Of a DNA stretch of 64,000 bases, positions 29,801 through 43,900 are shown one piece after another (position 1 is the first letter of the stretch; each line of letters begins with the position of its first letter). Position numbers and translations under genes: made by a program. Location: positions 27,959,456 to 28,023,455 of the forward strand of contig OZ024741.1 in assembly GCA_964016885.1 (NCBI GenBank), given 5' to 3'. The notes beneath the pieces are model-generated. The model was not told where the DNA came from and searched no databases. It saw only the letters and a program-made list of their open reading frames with translations. This stretch comes from Eledone cirrhosa. Taxonomy: Eukaryota; Mollusca; Cephalopoda; Octopoda; Eledonidae.

Positions 29801-31541
29801 AATTTTGGAATACTGTAATATTGGAATCTTAGAATATTAGTTTGGTAGTTTATAAATAAGTTGTTTTGTTTATCTTTCTGGCAGGACCTGGAAGCACCTC
29901 AGATTTTGTCAACCAAATTGTGTCTGTTATTTATACCATAACCCAGCACCCAACTCTTCTGCAGCAACATTATGATGTTATCACTGGAATTTGGTTACGA
30001 ACTCTTGTACAGCTTACCGCATGTCAAAATAGTACATTATAATGTGTTTTCTTCTTTTGTGTGAGAGAAAGACAAAGTGTATAAAAAGCTAAATTTTTCT
30101 GGAGTCAAAGTAGAAAAATCCATATTTCTTGTAGGATTTGTTATTGAAAACAAATTTGAGAGTTAGTTTCATCCTGTTAGTTCTTCAGAGCATATTGTTA
30201 ACATTTTTATTATGGGTAATAAACCACCTCACTGAAAAGCTGGACAGAAGTGGTGTGAGCTGATCTGAAAATGTGGGGCCTCAAAGCAAATGGCAATGGA
30301 CTTTAAAATAGGTGCTTTTGTTTCATAGAACCTCAGCTGGTTTTAGCTGGGCTTGTATCAAAAGGTGTCAGAAAGATTTTAAATGACTCACACTAAAATT
30401 AAAGGGTTGTATTCTGCTGTGGTTCCAGTGTTTATTATAATGTAACACCTTTCTTCTTTTTCTTTACCCACTTATTTCTGAGAGGGTCGTGGGGGCAGAG
30501 TCCTCAAACACTCCTTCCAGTGTGTCTTGTCAGAAGCAACCGTCTCCAACTAATCCGGCTGGATCCCCAAGCGGGACCAGCCGGTTTAGTTAGATAACAT
30601 CTTGAATGTTATCCAACCATCTTGCTCGGGGTATACCCCTGGGTCTCCTGCCAGTTGGTTTTGCTCATAAAATCTGCTCAGCGATTCTTTCCTGAAACAT
30701 TCTAACTACATCCCTATAGTATTGGAGCTGCGATCACTCAATTCAGAAAAGAAGTGGCTCTACCTGGAGTGACTCTCTGATCTCCGAGCTATGCATTAAT
30801 GTAACATAATGATTGAAATAAAAGTTATAGAAATGGTATAGATCAAACAATTGCTGGTCTGGTTTTCACAAAGTTTGTACATACAAACATATTGGGATGG
30901 TCCTACACAGACATAGTAAAATCACTTAACTTTTGACTCTACAAAATACTTCAGCAATGCTGGTATAGTCATGCCTCTGTCTCTCTCACTCTCTCCATCT
31001 CTCACTATTATAAGAGGCCCATGGGCTGGCTGCCCTGTGGCCCCGGCATTTCCCCTGGAGTATGATGAGGGAGACACGTTGGAAGAGCCATTCCAGTTAT
31101 GACCCAACTACAGAACAAACCTAATCCAAGCTTAACCAGATGTTTGATGTTAAAATATCTACAGTATGACATTTACCATCTCTTCTTAGAGAAGAATTAA
31201 ATATAAATTCTCTTTATTCTCTCGCCCTCTTTTTTACTGTTTATCTCTGTCTCTCTCTGTCTGTCAATCTGTCACTGTCTGTCAGTCTGTCTCTCTCTCT
31301 GTCTGTCTGTCAGTCTGTCCCTCTCTGTCTGTCTGTCAGTCTGTCCCTCTCTGTCTGTCTCTCTCTGTCTGTCAGTCAGTCTGTCCCTCTCTGTCTGTCT
31401 CTCTCTGTCTGTCAGTCTGTCTCTCTCTCTGTCAGTCTGTCTCTATCTGTCTGTCTGTCTCTCTCTCTCTCTATCTGTCTGTCAGTCTCTCTTTCTCTCT
31501 GTGTCTGTCAGTCTGTCTCTCTCTCTGTCAGTGTGTCCCCC

Positions 31542-31575
<34 letters not shown>

Positions 31576-31731
31576 CCTCTGTCTGTCTCTCTCTCTCTCT
31601 CTGTCTGTCTGTCAGTCTGTCAGTCTGTCTCTCTCAGACTGTCTCTTTATGTCTCTCTCTCTGTCTGTCAGTCTGTCTCTCTGTCCCTCTCTCTCTGTCT
31701 CTCCCTGTCTGTCAGTCTGTCTCTCTGTCTC

Positions 31732-31772
<41 letters not shown>

Positions 31773-33505
31773 CAGTCAGTCAGTCTCTTTCTCTGTCAGT
31801 CTTCTGTATGTTTCTCTCTGTCTCTCTTTGTCTCTCTGTCTGCCTGTCTGTCTTTGTCTTACACTCTGTTTCATTCTCTCTCTCTCTCTCTCATTGTCTG
31901 TCTATCTCACACCCTCAACACTACACCACTATTGTTATTTCTCTTCTAGCTCCAACCAGAGAGTCCTGTCTTTGTCTTGTGTCTGTGTTGGCCTCATTTT
32001 ACCTTGGACAAGACCAGAACAGCCGTGGAGATGGGCAACTGACCAAGAAATTACAGAGCTTGGTTGATGACTACCTTCTCCCGGAGTATGTACAAGTGGA
32101 AGATTCCAATAGTTCTAGATAAAAAGCACCCAGCCCACACTGTAGAGGGGTTGTGTAGGTGTCATGATAAAAAGCATCCAGCCCACATTGTAAATGTAGT
32201 TGGTGTTAGAAAGGCATCCAGCCATAAAAACCTAGCCAGAAACAGTTCTATCTTGCCTCAAATGGGACAACCCGTCTAACCCATGCTAGCATGCAAAATA
32301 GACGTTAAACGATTATGATGATGATGATGATGATTATATATAGACAACATATTTCTTATGTCAGTCATATTGCTACAATAAGTTCACTTTCCAATCCCAA
32401 GGTGTTGGGTTCTAATCCTACATTTATCCCTGTAATATTTCTCCAAAGTTACTCATATTTAATCCTGTATGTTATTTGTATATACATACTCAACATCTAT
32501 GTAATTATATTCTAGAAAATATTATTAAAATATCATTTTTATCTTTAATCACTTCCACGGATCATTAATCAACATAAACTCTAGGGTTTCTCTTATGTAA
32601 ACCATAAATTTAGCAAAATGTAAATTTCCCAGTTTGTATGATTATCCATATATCCAGTAATCCTGTTATGTATGAAATATAGGTATACCAATCCTGGAAT
32701 TAAGAAAATGAAATATGGGCATATTTTTGGCTTGGTTTTCTACAACTTGATGCCCTTCATAATGCCAACTGCCTTACAGCATAGACTGGGAGCTATTTTT
32801 TGTAGCACCAACACTGCCACTTTACAGGGTGTACTGGGTGTATTTTCTCATGACACCAACACTGTCACTTTACAGGGTGTACTGGGTGTTTTTCTCATGA
32901 CACCAACACTGCCACTTTACAGAGTGTACTGGGTGTTTTTCTCATGACACCAACACTGCCACCTTACAGGGTGTACTGGGTGTATTTCTCATGACACCAA
33001 CACTGCCACTTTACAGGGTGTACTGGGTGTTTTTCTCATGACACCAACACTGCCACTTTACAGGGTGTACTGGGTACTTTTCTCATGACACCAACACTGC
33101 CACCTTACAGGTTGATCTGGGTGCTTTTTAGTTGTGGCACCAGCATTGCCACCAAATAGGACCACCGAGTAACACAGTTCCACTATGAGTAAGGCTTGGT
33201 GCGGCCAACTGGCCAGATCTCCCTCATAATGGGACCAACCAGCTTCCAAACTATGGTTCCGATGTGAGCAGGCTATGGCATGGCCAACAGGTTAGGCCCT
33301 CCTCATAATGGTGCTATCCAGTTCCACACTGTAAATAGGGTTTGTGTTAAGAAGGGCATCCAGCTGTAAAAACTCAGCCAAAATACCATTCCATCTGAGT
33401 AAGGTATGGTTCAGCCAGCTGGCCAGACTTGTCTCATGACATGGGCAATCCATCTAACCCATGCAAGCATGTAAAGATAAACCTTAAACGGTGATGATGA
33501 TGATG

Positions 33506-33582
<77 letters not shown>

Positions 33583-36500
33583 CATCTGATCTCCCACAAT
33601 ACTGGTGCCATGACAAAAACGGCACTGAGTCCCCTCTGTATGGTGATCTGGTACCACAACAACAAAAGGATACAGTCCACTCTGTGAGGTGGTTGTGCTG
33701 GCAATTTGATAAGAGGCAACATCCATCCACTCTGTAAGGTGGTCGTGTTAGTGTGGATTTAGTGTATAGCAGTGGTTCTCAAACTTGTTGAACCTTCCTT
33801 ATACAATTTTCAAGAAATTGCAGAAGCCATACCTATATTTAAGGACAATTTCCACCACTATAATAAGACATTAAATGAAACAAAATTTATTTTAAAGAGA
33901 CCATTTATTCATTTAAAAAGAAAAACAGATTAAATGTTTATTAAAAGTTATATTTCACAGAGCTTTAAAGTTCCTCTGACCCAGTTTAGGAAACAATGAT
34001 CTGAGAATTCAATGTTATTTGTTACATTTGTTTCGTAGGTGTGAACAGATCTTACTTGACCAAGATCCTCTACCAAGCCATGCCCTCAAACTGTTTGCTA
34101 TTCTTCTGGCTCACAGTCCTGGCTTTATTAAATACATTGAAAAACACTCCCTGATTGCTGTCATTTTCCAGATTTTGTTAGTAAGTAAGACCCCTCAATT
34201 TAATTATTTTAAGTACCATTATAAAATAATTATTATCCAAATATAATATATCTACTACAAGAATTTTAAGGCTGTCTTATAGTCCTTGCTCTTTCTCTCC
34301 TTTTCTTCACATTTATGGCATTTATAGTTCTTTCCTCTACTTTCCTATATAGCCAGACCTGCTCTTTTTTACTCTTTCCCCCATCTGAAAACTGAAAATG
34401 CTACAGCTATCGCTGGTGGGGCCCCTCCCACTGCAGGGGGCCTGAGTTAATTGACCCTTTTGCTCCCCATTAAATTCGGGCATGCCTATGTGTTTTAATT
34501 AATTCCGGAAATAACCCCAAATTTGATACAGTTTAATAAAATAACTGTTTTCCTTGGTAAGCTGATATTTAGAACATTACTTAATAAAAATTTCTGAAAT
34601 AAAATTATGATGGAAGATTTTAATACAAGTATAAACATTTAAAAATTAAGTTTTGTAACATTCAAGCTGGTTTCATGTGGTTTGGTATCAAAATGGTTCC
34701 TATTTAAATTAAAATCTTTCTTCATAATTTTATATAAAGACCATAAGATGAGCCAATGTTTTAGTAATGAAATAATTGATAATTTTAGTAAATCCCTCAC
34801 AATTCTTCATTAACTAATTGAAATAGAGAATATTTCATTAGGAATACTAGCAGAAAAACCACCCTTCGGGTGGTTTTTTGCTAGCATGTGTAGTGTGTAT
34901 ATTGATATTATACGCAAGTATATATACATGTAGATATGATCAAATAAAATCTTAGTGACAATATACACAGAAATTGAACGAAGACTGTGTTACACTGTCT
35001 TATGTAATCAGTAATGTAATCCATGATACATTAAAAAAAGACGATATTATCTATAAACTGCATTAGGAGAAAATTAGTGACAGAAAATTAATTGTTTCTA
35101 CTTTAGGCACAAGGCCAGCAATTACCCAGTGCATTACTGGTACTTTATTTTATCGACCCTGTAAGGATGAAAGGCAAAGTCAACCTCGGCGGGAGTGACA
35201 AAAAATTAATATGTTTATTTAAGCGATCGCCACCGGAAGTGTTGACATTTGAAAATGTTAAAGAAGTGAATCTTTAGATAAATAATAAAATATATTTAAT
35301 GAAGAGCCACAAAATTTAGTAGATAAATTATGTAATATTCATTCATTATTTATTCAAAGTAATCCATCTTATTTTACTAATGGGATAAAAAATTATAAAC
35401 CGTACGCAGTCCCGCGCTTCTTACTTTATTATATTCAATTCAATTCAATATATTTGGCAGAAATTAAAACATAGATGCTTCAGATGCCATGTAAGGAGGG
35501 GAGGGGGGCAAAATTTACACAGTCGGAAACACAGTGGTCCAACACCGGTCTAATTTCGCCTTGAATTGTTGCGTGGTTGACGCGTTGACTACTTCTTCTG
35601 GAAACTGATTCCAGGGTCCAGAGATGCGGATCGAGAAAGCAGCTTTCCGTCTATTTAGGCGAAAGTGGCGGTGAAACAGCTTTTTGTCATGTCCACGTAG
35701 ACCCCTTTCAAGTTTAGATGGTAAGAAAAAGGGTTAAAACTATGTTTTTATTTTTAGGATCACCAACATAATCCTGTTAGTAGTGCTGTGAAGACTATTG
35801 TGAAAATATTGCGTAGCATTGTGGGACATAAGGAGACTAATATGTCAGACTTATATGAACAAGGTGAGTAATATTGTGTTGCATTGTGGGATATAAGGAG
35901 ACTAATATGTCAGAATTATATGAAGAAGGTGAGTAATATTATGTTGCATTGTGGGATATTTTTCTCCCATCAAAGTCTTCCCTTCCTGTTAGTCGACCTG
36001 TTATCCCACTATATTCTTGTGTACCCAAGATTTACATTGTGTAGAGATTATGCCTACTCCATTTCTACATATTGAGCATATGTACCTGTAATGAATTCCT
36101 ACTCCATTTCTACATATTGAGCATATGTACCCGTAATGAATTCCTACTCCATTTCTACATATTGAGCATATGTACCTGTAATGAATTCCTACTCCATTTC
36201 TACATATTGAGCATATGTACCTGTAATGAATTCCTACTCCATTTCTACATATTGAGCATATGTACCTGTAATGAATTCCTACTCCATTTCTACATATTGA
36301 GCATATGTACCTGTAATGAATTCCTACTCCATTTCTACATATTGAGCATATGTACCTGTAATGAATTTCTACTCCATTTCTACATATTGAGCATATGTAC
36401 CTGTAATGAATGCCTACTCCATTTCTACATATTGAGCATATGTACCTGTAATGAATTCCTACTCCATTTCTACATATTGAGCATATGTACCTGTAATGAA

Positions 36501-37441
36501 TTCCTACTCCATTTCTACATATTGAGCATATGTACCTGTAATGAATTTCTACTCCATTTCTACATATTGAGCATATGTACCTGTAATGAATGCCTACTCC
36601 ATTTCTACATATTGAGCATATGTACCTGTAATGAATTCCTACTCCATTTCTACATATTGAGCATATGTACCTGTAATGAATTCCTACTCCATTTCTACAT
36701 ATTGAGCATATGTACCTGTAATGAATTTCTACTCCATTTCTACATATTGAGCATATGTACCTGTAATGAATTCCTACTCCATTACAGGTACATATTGAGC
36801 ATATGTACCTGTAATGAATTTCTCAAGAACATTCAGAATGACTCAGTGTCTGTCAAGATTGGCCCTTTAAATTAAATTTTCCAAGCTAGGTGGACTGGAG
36901 CAACATGAAATAAAGTGTCTTGCTCAAGGACACAATGCACCACTTGGAATCTAACTTATAAATCTATGATCATGAGCCACACATCCTAACTACTAAGCCA
37001 TCCACCATCACTACAGTATATGTCACAGCAGTACACACCTTTACAAATACCATTACAGTTTCTCATGTGTTTCAAAATCTTTTGTGTTTAGGTTTGATTA
37101 ATCAGTTAATAGGACTGATATCTGAATTAAACCCTACCTGTATGGAACCAGGGAACCCCAGTTACAAAGTCTCTGTGGAAATGTTGCATGACCTTTTGGA
37201 TACAATTTACAACAACCTGAAGTATATCTCCGATGTTGTGAGGAGGGTAATTCAGGTAAGTAAAGATTCAGCATCTCATTACTTAATAACCTATATGCAT
37301 GACCATTAAATAATTTACTTAATCAAATGGGCTGGGGTTCTGTTCCACCATGTGGCACCTTGGTCAAGTGTCCCCTACTATAGCTTCAACTTAACACCAA
37401 TGCCTTATGAGTGGAATTTGATAGAAACTGTGTGGAAGCCC

Positions 37442-37503
<62 letters not shown>

Positions 37504-37866
37504 AGAAAAACCACAGACCCTCCATCTCAACTCTACTTTTGAAAAGCAGAAGAACTGCGAAACTGGTAAAGGAACCAAATGAATATATATATTTTTAAAA
37601 AAAATAAGACTCCAGTTGCATTTTCGATTTCATCTTTTTTTCTTTATACTTTCACTCGTGTAGGACACCTCGGTTATTTTTCATTTTGTAAAAAAAACCT
37701 CACTTTCTAATATATATATATATATATATGTGTGTATGTATGTATATATATATATATATATTATGGCTATGTCATGAGACTTATTACTCTGGAGTTTCAT
37801 GTGTAATCACAGGTTCATCAAGCATATATATGTATGTATGTATGTGTGTATATATATATGAATGTG

Positions 37867-37903
<37 letters not shown>

Positions 37904-40900
37904 TAATTTACTTTTCACTTCTGTATTTCAAACTTGCATTGGACTGTCTTTCCCCAAACAATCTTACCACATATTCCACAATGTCTCATATCAATTATAC
38001 ATATATATATTCCTGGTGTTTTCTAGGCCAAAAAACATGGAATCGAAGACATTAACAACAGCAACAGAGCTGAGCAGTTACTTCTCTTAAACAAAGCCTT
38101 TATAGATGTCAATCCATTACTTATTCAACTGGTAGAGTATTTTTACTTTTGGTTTTATCTCTTTTTACATTCATTTGTCTGTGTTGAATTAGGCAGTCAA
38201 AGTTGCCTCTTTTGAAGTTGGCTCTTTCGATGTTGACTCTTTTGAAGTTGCCTCTGTCGAAATTGCCTCTGTCGAAATTGCCTCTGTCGAAGTTGCCTCT
38301 GTCGAAGTTGCCTCTGTCAAAGTTGACTCTGTCAAAGTTGCCTCTGTCGAAGTTGCCTCTGTCGAAGTTGCCTCTGTCAAAGTTGACTCTGTCAAAGTTG
38401 CTTGTGTTGAATTTGCCTCTGTTCAACATCATCTTCCATTTTGTTAAGGTCAATAAATAACGTACCAGTCTAATACTGGCGTTGATTCTTCCTCTATATC
38501 TCTCTCATTTCTTTTCTCTTTCTTTCTTTCTCTGGAAGAATCTGGTTGTGTTCAGACCTCGAGAGGGATGGACTCCACCAGGTTTAAATGCCGAAGACAC
38601 ATTGTATATCACTATGGCACCATTACAACTCAAGAGATCAGAGCCAAAGTCAGAGTGTACAGCATTCCTATGACTCAGAGATCAGAACCCATGACATGGT
38701 ATACAATATATCACAACAGTGCCCCTATGACTAAGTCAGGAGATAAGGGTCCATGGCATGATATACAATATATCACAACAGTGCCCCTATGACTAAGTCA
38801 GGAGATAAGGGTCCATGACATGGTATACAATATATCACAACAGTGCCCCTAGGGCCCATGGCATGGTATACAATATATCACAACAGTGCCCCTATGACTA
38901 AGTCAGGAGATAAGGGTCCATGACATGGTATACAATATATCACAACAGTGCCCCTATGACTAAGTCAGGAGATAAGGGTCCATGACATGGTATACAATAT
39001 ATCACAACAGTGCCCCTATGCTTAAGTCAGCTGTTCAGAGCCCATGACATGGTATACAATATATCCAAGGTTGACATACCACTATGTTTATAATACAAAC
39101 TATGTTTATTATATTCCTAGATGTGTCATTCTGATGGTGAAATCCAGGAAATTGCAACTAAACTGTTGTCATTGACAGCTCAGTTATTTGGTGGAGAGTA
39201 TCAAGATGCTTTATCGCATGACAATATGGTAATTAACACTTTTAACCCTTTAACATTTAAACCAGCTGCATCCAGCCAGAATTCTCTCACCCCTTTCTGT
39301 TCAAACCAGCCATATCCAGCCAGAATTCTCTCACCCCTTTCTGTTCAAACCAGCCATATCTGGCCAGAATTCTCTCATCTCTTTCTGTTCAAACCAGCCA
39401 TATCTGGCCAGAATTCTCTCATCTCTTTCTGTTCAAACCAGCCATATCCAGCCAGAATTCTCTCATCACTTTGTTTAATCCAGCCATATCCAGCCAGGAT
39501 TCTCTCACCTCTTTCTGTTCAAACCAGCCAAAACTGGCCACTCATGCTAACATTGTTCTAAAAATAAATTACATCAAAATCTCGTGGCTTCGGTATTATG
39601 TGAGATACTTATGTGAGATACCTTTACCACAAAAATACAATAGTAAATATAGATAATGTAAATGCTAAAGGGTCAATATTGATCTGGTCAAAACCAGCTC
39701 TGGTTCTATGAAACAAAACCACTCATTTTCAGGGGTTCCTATTTAAATCAAAATTTTCCAAAATAATTTTATATAAGAACCAAGAATATGATTGTGAATA
39801 CAAGTGGCCGAAATGTGGTTCCTCCGAAGGGGCTTAGGAATAAGGTTACTTGATAGAATGCGTCACTCTAGGTAGAGCCACTACTTCTCCGATTTGAGAG
39901 ATCACAGCTCCAATACTATGGGCATGTGGTTAGAATGTCTCAGGAAAGAATCACTGGACAGATTTTATAGACAAAACCAACAGGTAGGAGACCCAAGGGT
40001 AGATTCTGAGCAAGATGGTTGGATAACTTCTATGAGCTTGGCTGGTCTCACTTGGGGATTCAGCCGGATCAGTTGGAGACAGTTACTTCTGACGGGACCT
40101 GCTTGAAGGAGTATTTGAGGACTCTTACCTCACGACCCTCTTAGGAGTAAGTGGGCGAAGAAGAAGAAATTTGTTGTGACTTTATTTGCTCTTCATTACC
40201 TTGGGTTTGATTAACCGTTTTATAACAAACTACCTGAAGCTTCTTCTAGTTTTATCTTACAGAACTGTTTGTTTTAAAATGTTTATATTTATTTAAAAAC
40301 CTTCCATCCTAATTTCATGCAAGAACTTGAATTAAGTTATGTTCCAAATACCATCATTAAGATGAGAAAACTAGTTATATTACTAAATCGCTCCAAATTC
40401 TTGATTATTTTCAAAGTTGTTAAAAAAAAAACGTAAACTGTTTTTCATTTGAAATATGGTAACAAAAGCTTGTAAAAATAATCTGGGTTTTTTCAGCTAA
40501 CTATGTTCCACTACTATGAAAATAGGATTTTATATCAATGCCAATCATATATCCATCCTTCTATCTATCTACCTACCTACCTACCTACCTACCTACCTAC
40601 CTACCTACCCTTCTATCCATCTATCTGCCTGCCTACCTACCTACCCTCCTATCCATCCATCTATCTACCTACCTACCTACCTACCTACCTACCCTTCTAT
40701 CCATCTACCTACCTACCTACCTACCTACCTACCTACCTACCTACCTACCCTTCTATCCATCTATCTACCTACCTACCTACCTACCTACCTACCTACCTAC
40801 CTACCTACCTACCTACCTACCTACCTACCTACCTACCTACCTACCTACCTACCTACCTACCTACCTACCTACCTACCTACCTACCCTTCTCTCCATCTAC

Positions 40901-43900
40901 CTACCTACCTACCTACCTACCTACCCTTCTATCCATCTACCTACCTGCCTACCTACCTACCTACCTACCTACCTACCTACCTACCTACCTACCCTTCTAT
41001 CCATCTACCTACCTGCCTACCTACCTACCTACCTACCCTTCTATCCATCTATCTACCTCCAGGTATTCTACTGTAAAGCATTGAAAATTGCTGACAGCAA
41101 AAGACAGAAATTGATTCTACGGATTATAAAACGTTTTGTAAGTATTAGCTCTTTTGATGCTAACCTGGTCAAAACTGGCTTTGGTTTTATGAAACATAAC
41201 CACTCATTTTCAAGGGTTCCTATTTGAATCAAATCTTGTTACATAATTTATATAAGAATTATCTGTTAACTAAAGAAATAATATATAAGAACCATATCTT
41301 AGTAATGAAATTATTAATAATTTTATGAAATCTCTTTAAAATTCTTTATTAATTGAAATAGAGTGCATTTCATTAGAAATATAGTCTCAAGAGGGTTAAA
41401 GGTTTCAAATTAAAATCTTCTAACATAGTTTTATATAAGAATTAAATTACTATCTTAATAATGAAATAATTGATACTTGCCTCATGGAAATTCTATGGTT
41501 GTTGAAAACTAAGACAATAATTATTCTGACATAGATTTGTTATTTCATTATACTGTAAACGTGTTTGGTGTTAGGAAGGGCATCCAGTTGTAAAAATCCC
41601 AGCTAAAATACAATTCCTTGTGACCAAGGCACAGTGCGGCCAGCTGATCAGACTTGTCTCATGATGTGGGCAACCCATCTAACACATGCAAGTATGGAAA
41701 AATAGATGTTTAATGTTGATGATGATGATGATTATAGTATCATTTGAATCCTTATACTGTTAATTATCATCATCATAATCTATACCATTAATTTAGATTA
41801 ATGGTTTTAGTGATAATTGTTCCCTTTTGCTTATTAGTATTAACTACCATAAAACATCAGTTAATTTCTTGCTTCTAGAAAATGCAATATTTCTTCGTCT
41901 TGAGTCATCCCTCTTTTGAAGGTGAAGCATTCATTTTGTTTTATCTAATGGCTAGAATATATGCAGCTTGCCACACCTGCATACTCATAGATTTCTCTGC
42001 TAACTAGAGCAGTTACGTCAACCCATTTTCGAATTAGTAGTTGATCATCTGCGAAACCACTGGTGTTCATGATGCTGAGGTCATCTAATTAAACTGATGA
42101 TCGTCACATCAGCTACTGCTTACAATGAGATAAGCAGGATTTTTATTGAGGCTTACTCCACTAGATCCAACCTGTCCTGCTAGACTGTCCTACGATAGCC
42201 ACAGGTTGGTCTTTGAACTGATAGAGGCTAGGTGCTCAGCTTGAATGAGCATATATTGCACGTCATCAGTTTGTGTGGTTTTGTTGCATGATTTGGGATG
42301 GGTTGGTATCAAAAGGGTTAAATAAAATGTGACTTTTTCTCTTGGATTCCATCTTAGTGCTAAAGTTGTTATATTATTGCCTGCACCTGTAAGGTGTTAT
42401 TTTGAAGTTTCATTGTGTTTTGTCCATAACAGGTGACAGTTGAACAACACCACACTGATGCCTTAAAAGAGAATGGAATGGAGCTGTTAAATGTAATTAA
42501 ATCACTCAGTCAAACAGCTAGGTGAGTAAATATTATTTTCAATTGGAATTATAATTCACATTCCTATATATATATAGAGGATGATGGGAATATAGCCAGT
42601 GTTGGGAAAAGAAATGGAATAAGATGGCTGGGTCATGTGTTGAGGAAGGATGAATGTGATTGCGTGAGAGGAATAGCGCTAGAGGTCAAAATGGAGAAGC
42701 TTGTCATGGGGCCCACATAGCTAACTCCTGCTTTAGCAGGAAAAATGGCCTTAAAATGCTTGTTTTGTATCAGTATAAAATAGATACACTATATCCTTGC
42801 ATGCTGTATTATGAGGAAACAAATTCAAGGCGGCATTAAACTGTAGTTATATCTGTTGTGAAAGATCATTTTGGCTCACTCACACAAATTCTTCATGTTT
42901 GAATGTTGAATTTTTTTACTTTCTTCACATTCTCTTAATAATGTGTATCAAGTTTGAATGTTGAATTATATAGCTGCCTTCATATTCTTCTCTCAATAAT
43001 GCATATCAAGACAAAACAAGTAAACAATCAATTGAAGGTAAATTCTTTCTTTCTGTTTATTCATTCATGCAATTTATAACATTATTACACCATCATCATC
43101 ATCATCATCATCATCATCATTTTACGTCCGCTTTTCCCTGCTTGCAAGGGTGGGACGGGTCTTATTCAGCACAGCATCTCTCCACTCGTCACGGTCCCTC
43201 GTCATCTCCACCGTGAGCTTCAATGATCTGAGGTCTGTTCTCACCACCTCCGCCCATGTTTTTCGTGGTCTACCTCTACCACGTCTTCCTTCAACTGGCA
43301 TTTCCTGGCACTTCTTCACCCATCGGTCATCCTCCATGCGCATCACATGTCCATACCACCTCAGTCTCCTCTCCCGTACACTACATTCTATCCCTCTCAG
43401 ACACAGTTTCTCTCTCAACACATTTATGCTGGGTCGTTCACGCACATTTACACTGCACATCCAACGGAGCATGCTTGCCTCATTTCTCTCCAGCCGTCGC
43501 ATATCTTTTGCGGTAGCTGCCCATGTCTCACTACCATGCAGCATCGCGCTCCTCACACAGGCATCATACAACCGGCCTTTCGTACGCAGGGAGAAACCCT
43601 TCTTCGTCAACAGAGGAAGCAGCTCCCTAAACTTCTTCCAACCCGTCCTCATTCTAGATACTATGGCCTCGGAACACCCTCCTCCCATGCTAATCTGATC
43701 TCCTAGGTACCGGAAGCTATCCACCACTTCTATAGCGCCCTCTCGCATTTGAAAAATGTGTCTATCAGTGCGACTTCTACTGTCTAATTTCCCTGTACAT
43801 CTACTGCATACATATTTCTCCCTACCTGTTAGTTTGCCTGCTATCCCGCTACATCTCTTGTGTACCCAGGACCTACATTGTGTGCATTTTATAGAATTTA

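Noticed and set aside
31501..32122. Ser/Leu/Cys-rich ORFs of 138-188 codons
   Set aside because: CTGT/CTCT microsatellite; only the last part of one frame is real coding (ULK4 exon p).
34857..34880. Rho-independent terminator-like hairpin
   Set aside because: The window is eukaryotic and the hairpin is inside ULK4 intron 17; treated as a chance or repeat-derived palindrome.
36072..36875. 267-codon ORF with 15-residue repeats
   Set aside because: 45-bp minisatellite in intron 18 downstream of exon r; no unique domain.
40503..41227. Tyr-Leu-Pro-Thr repeat ORFs
   Set aside because: CTAC tetranucleotide array; real coding is limited to exon v at 41063-41137.
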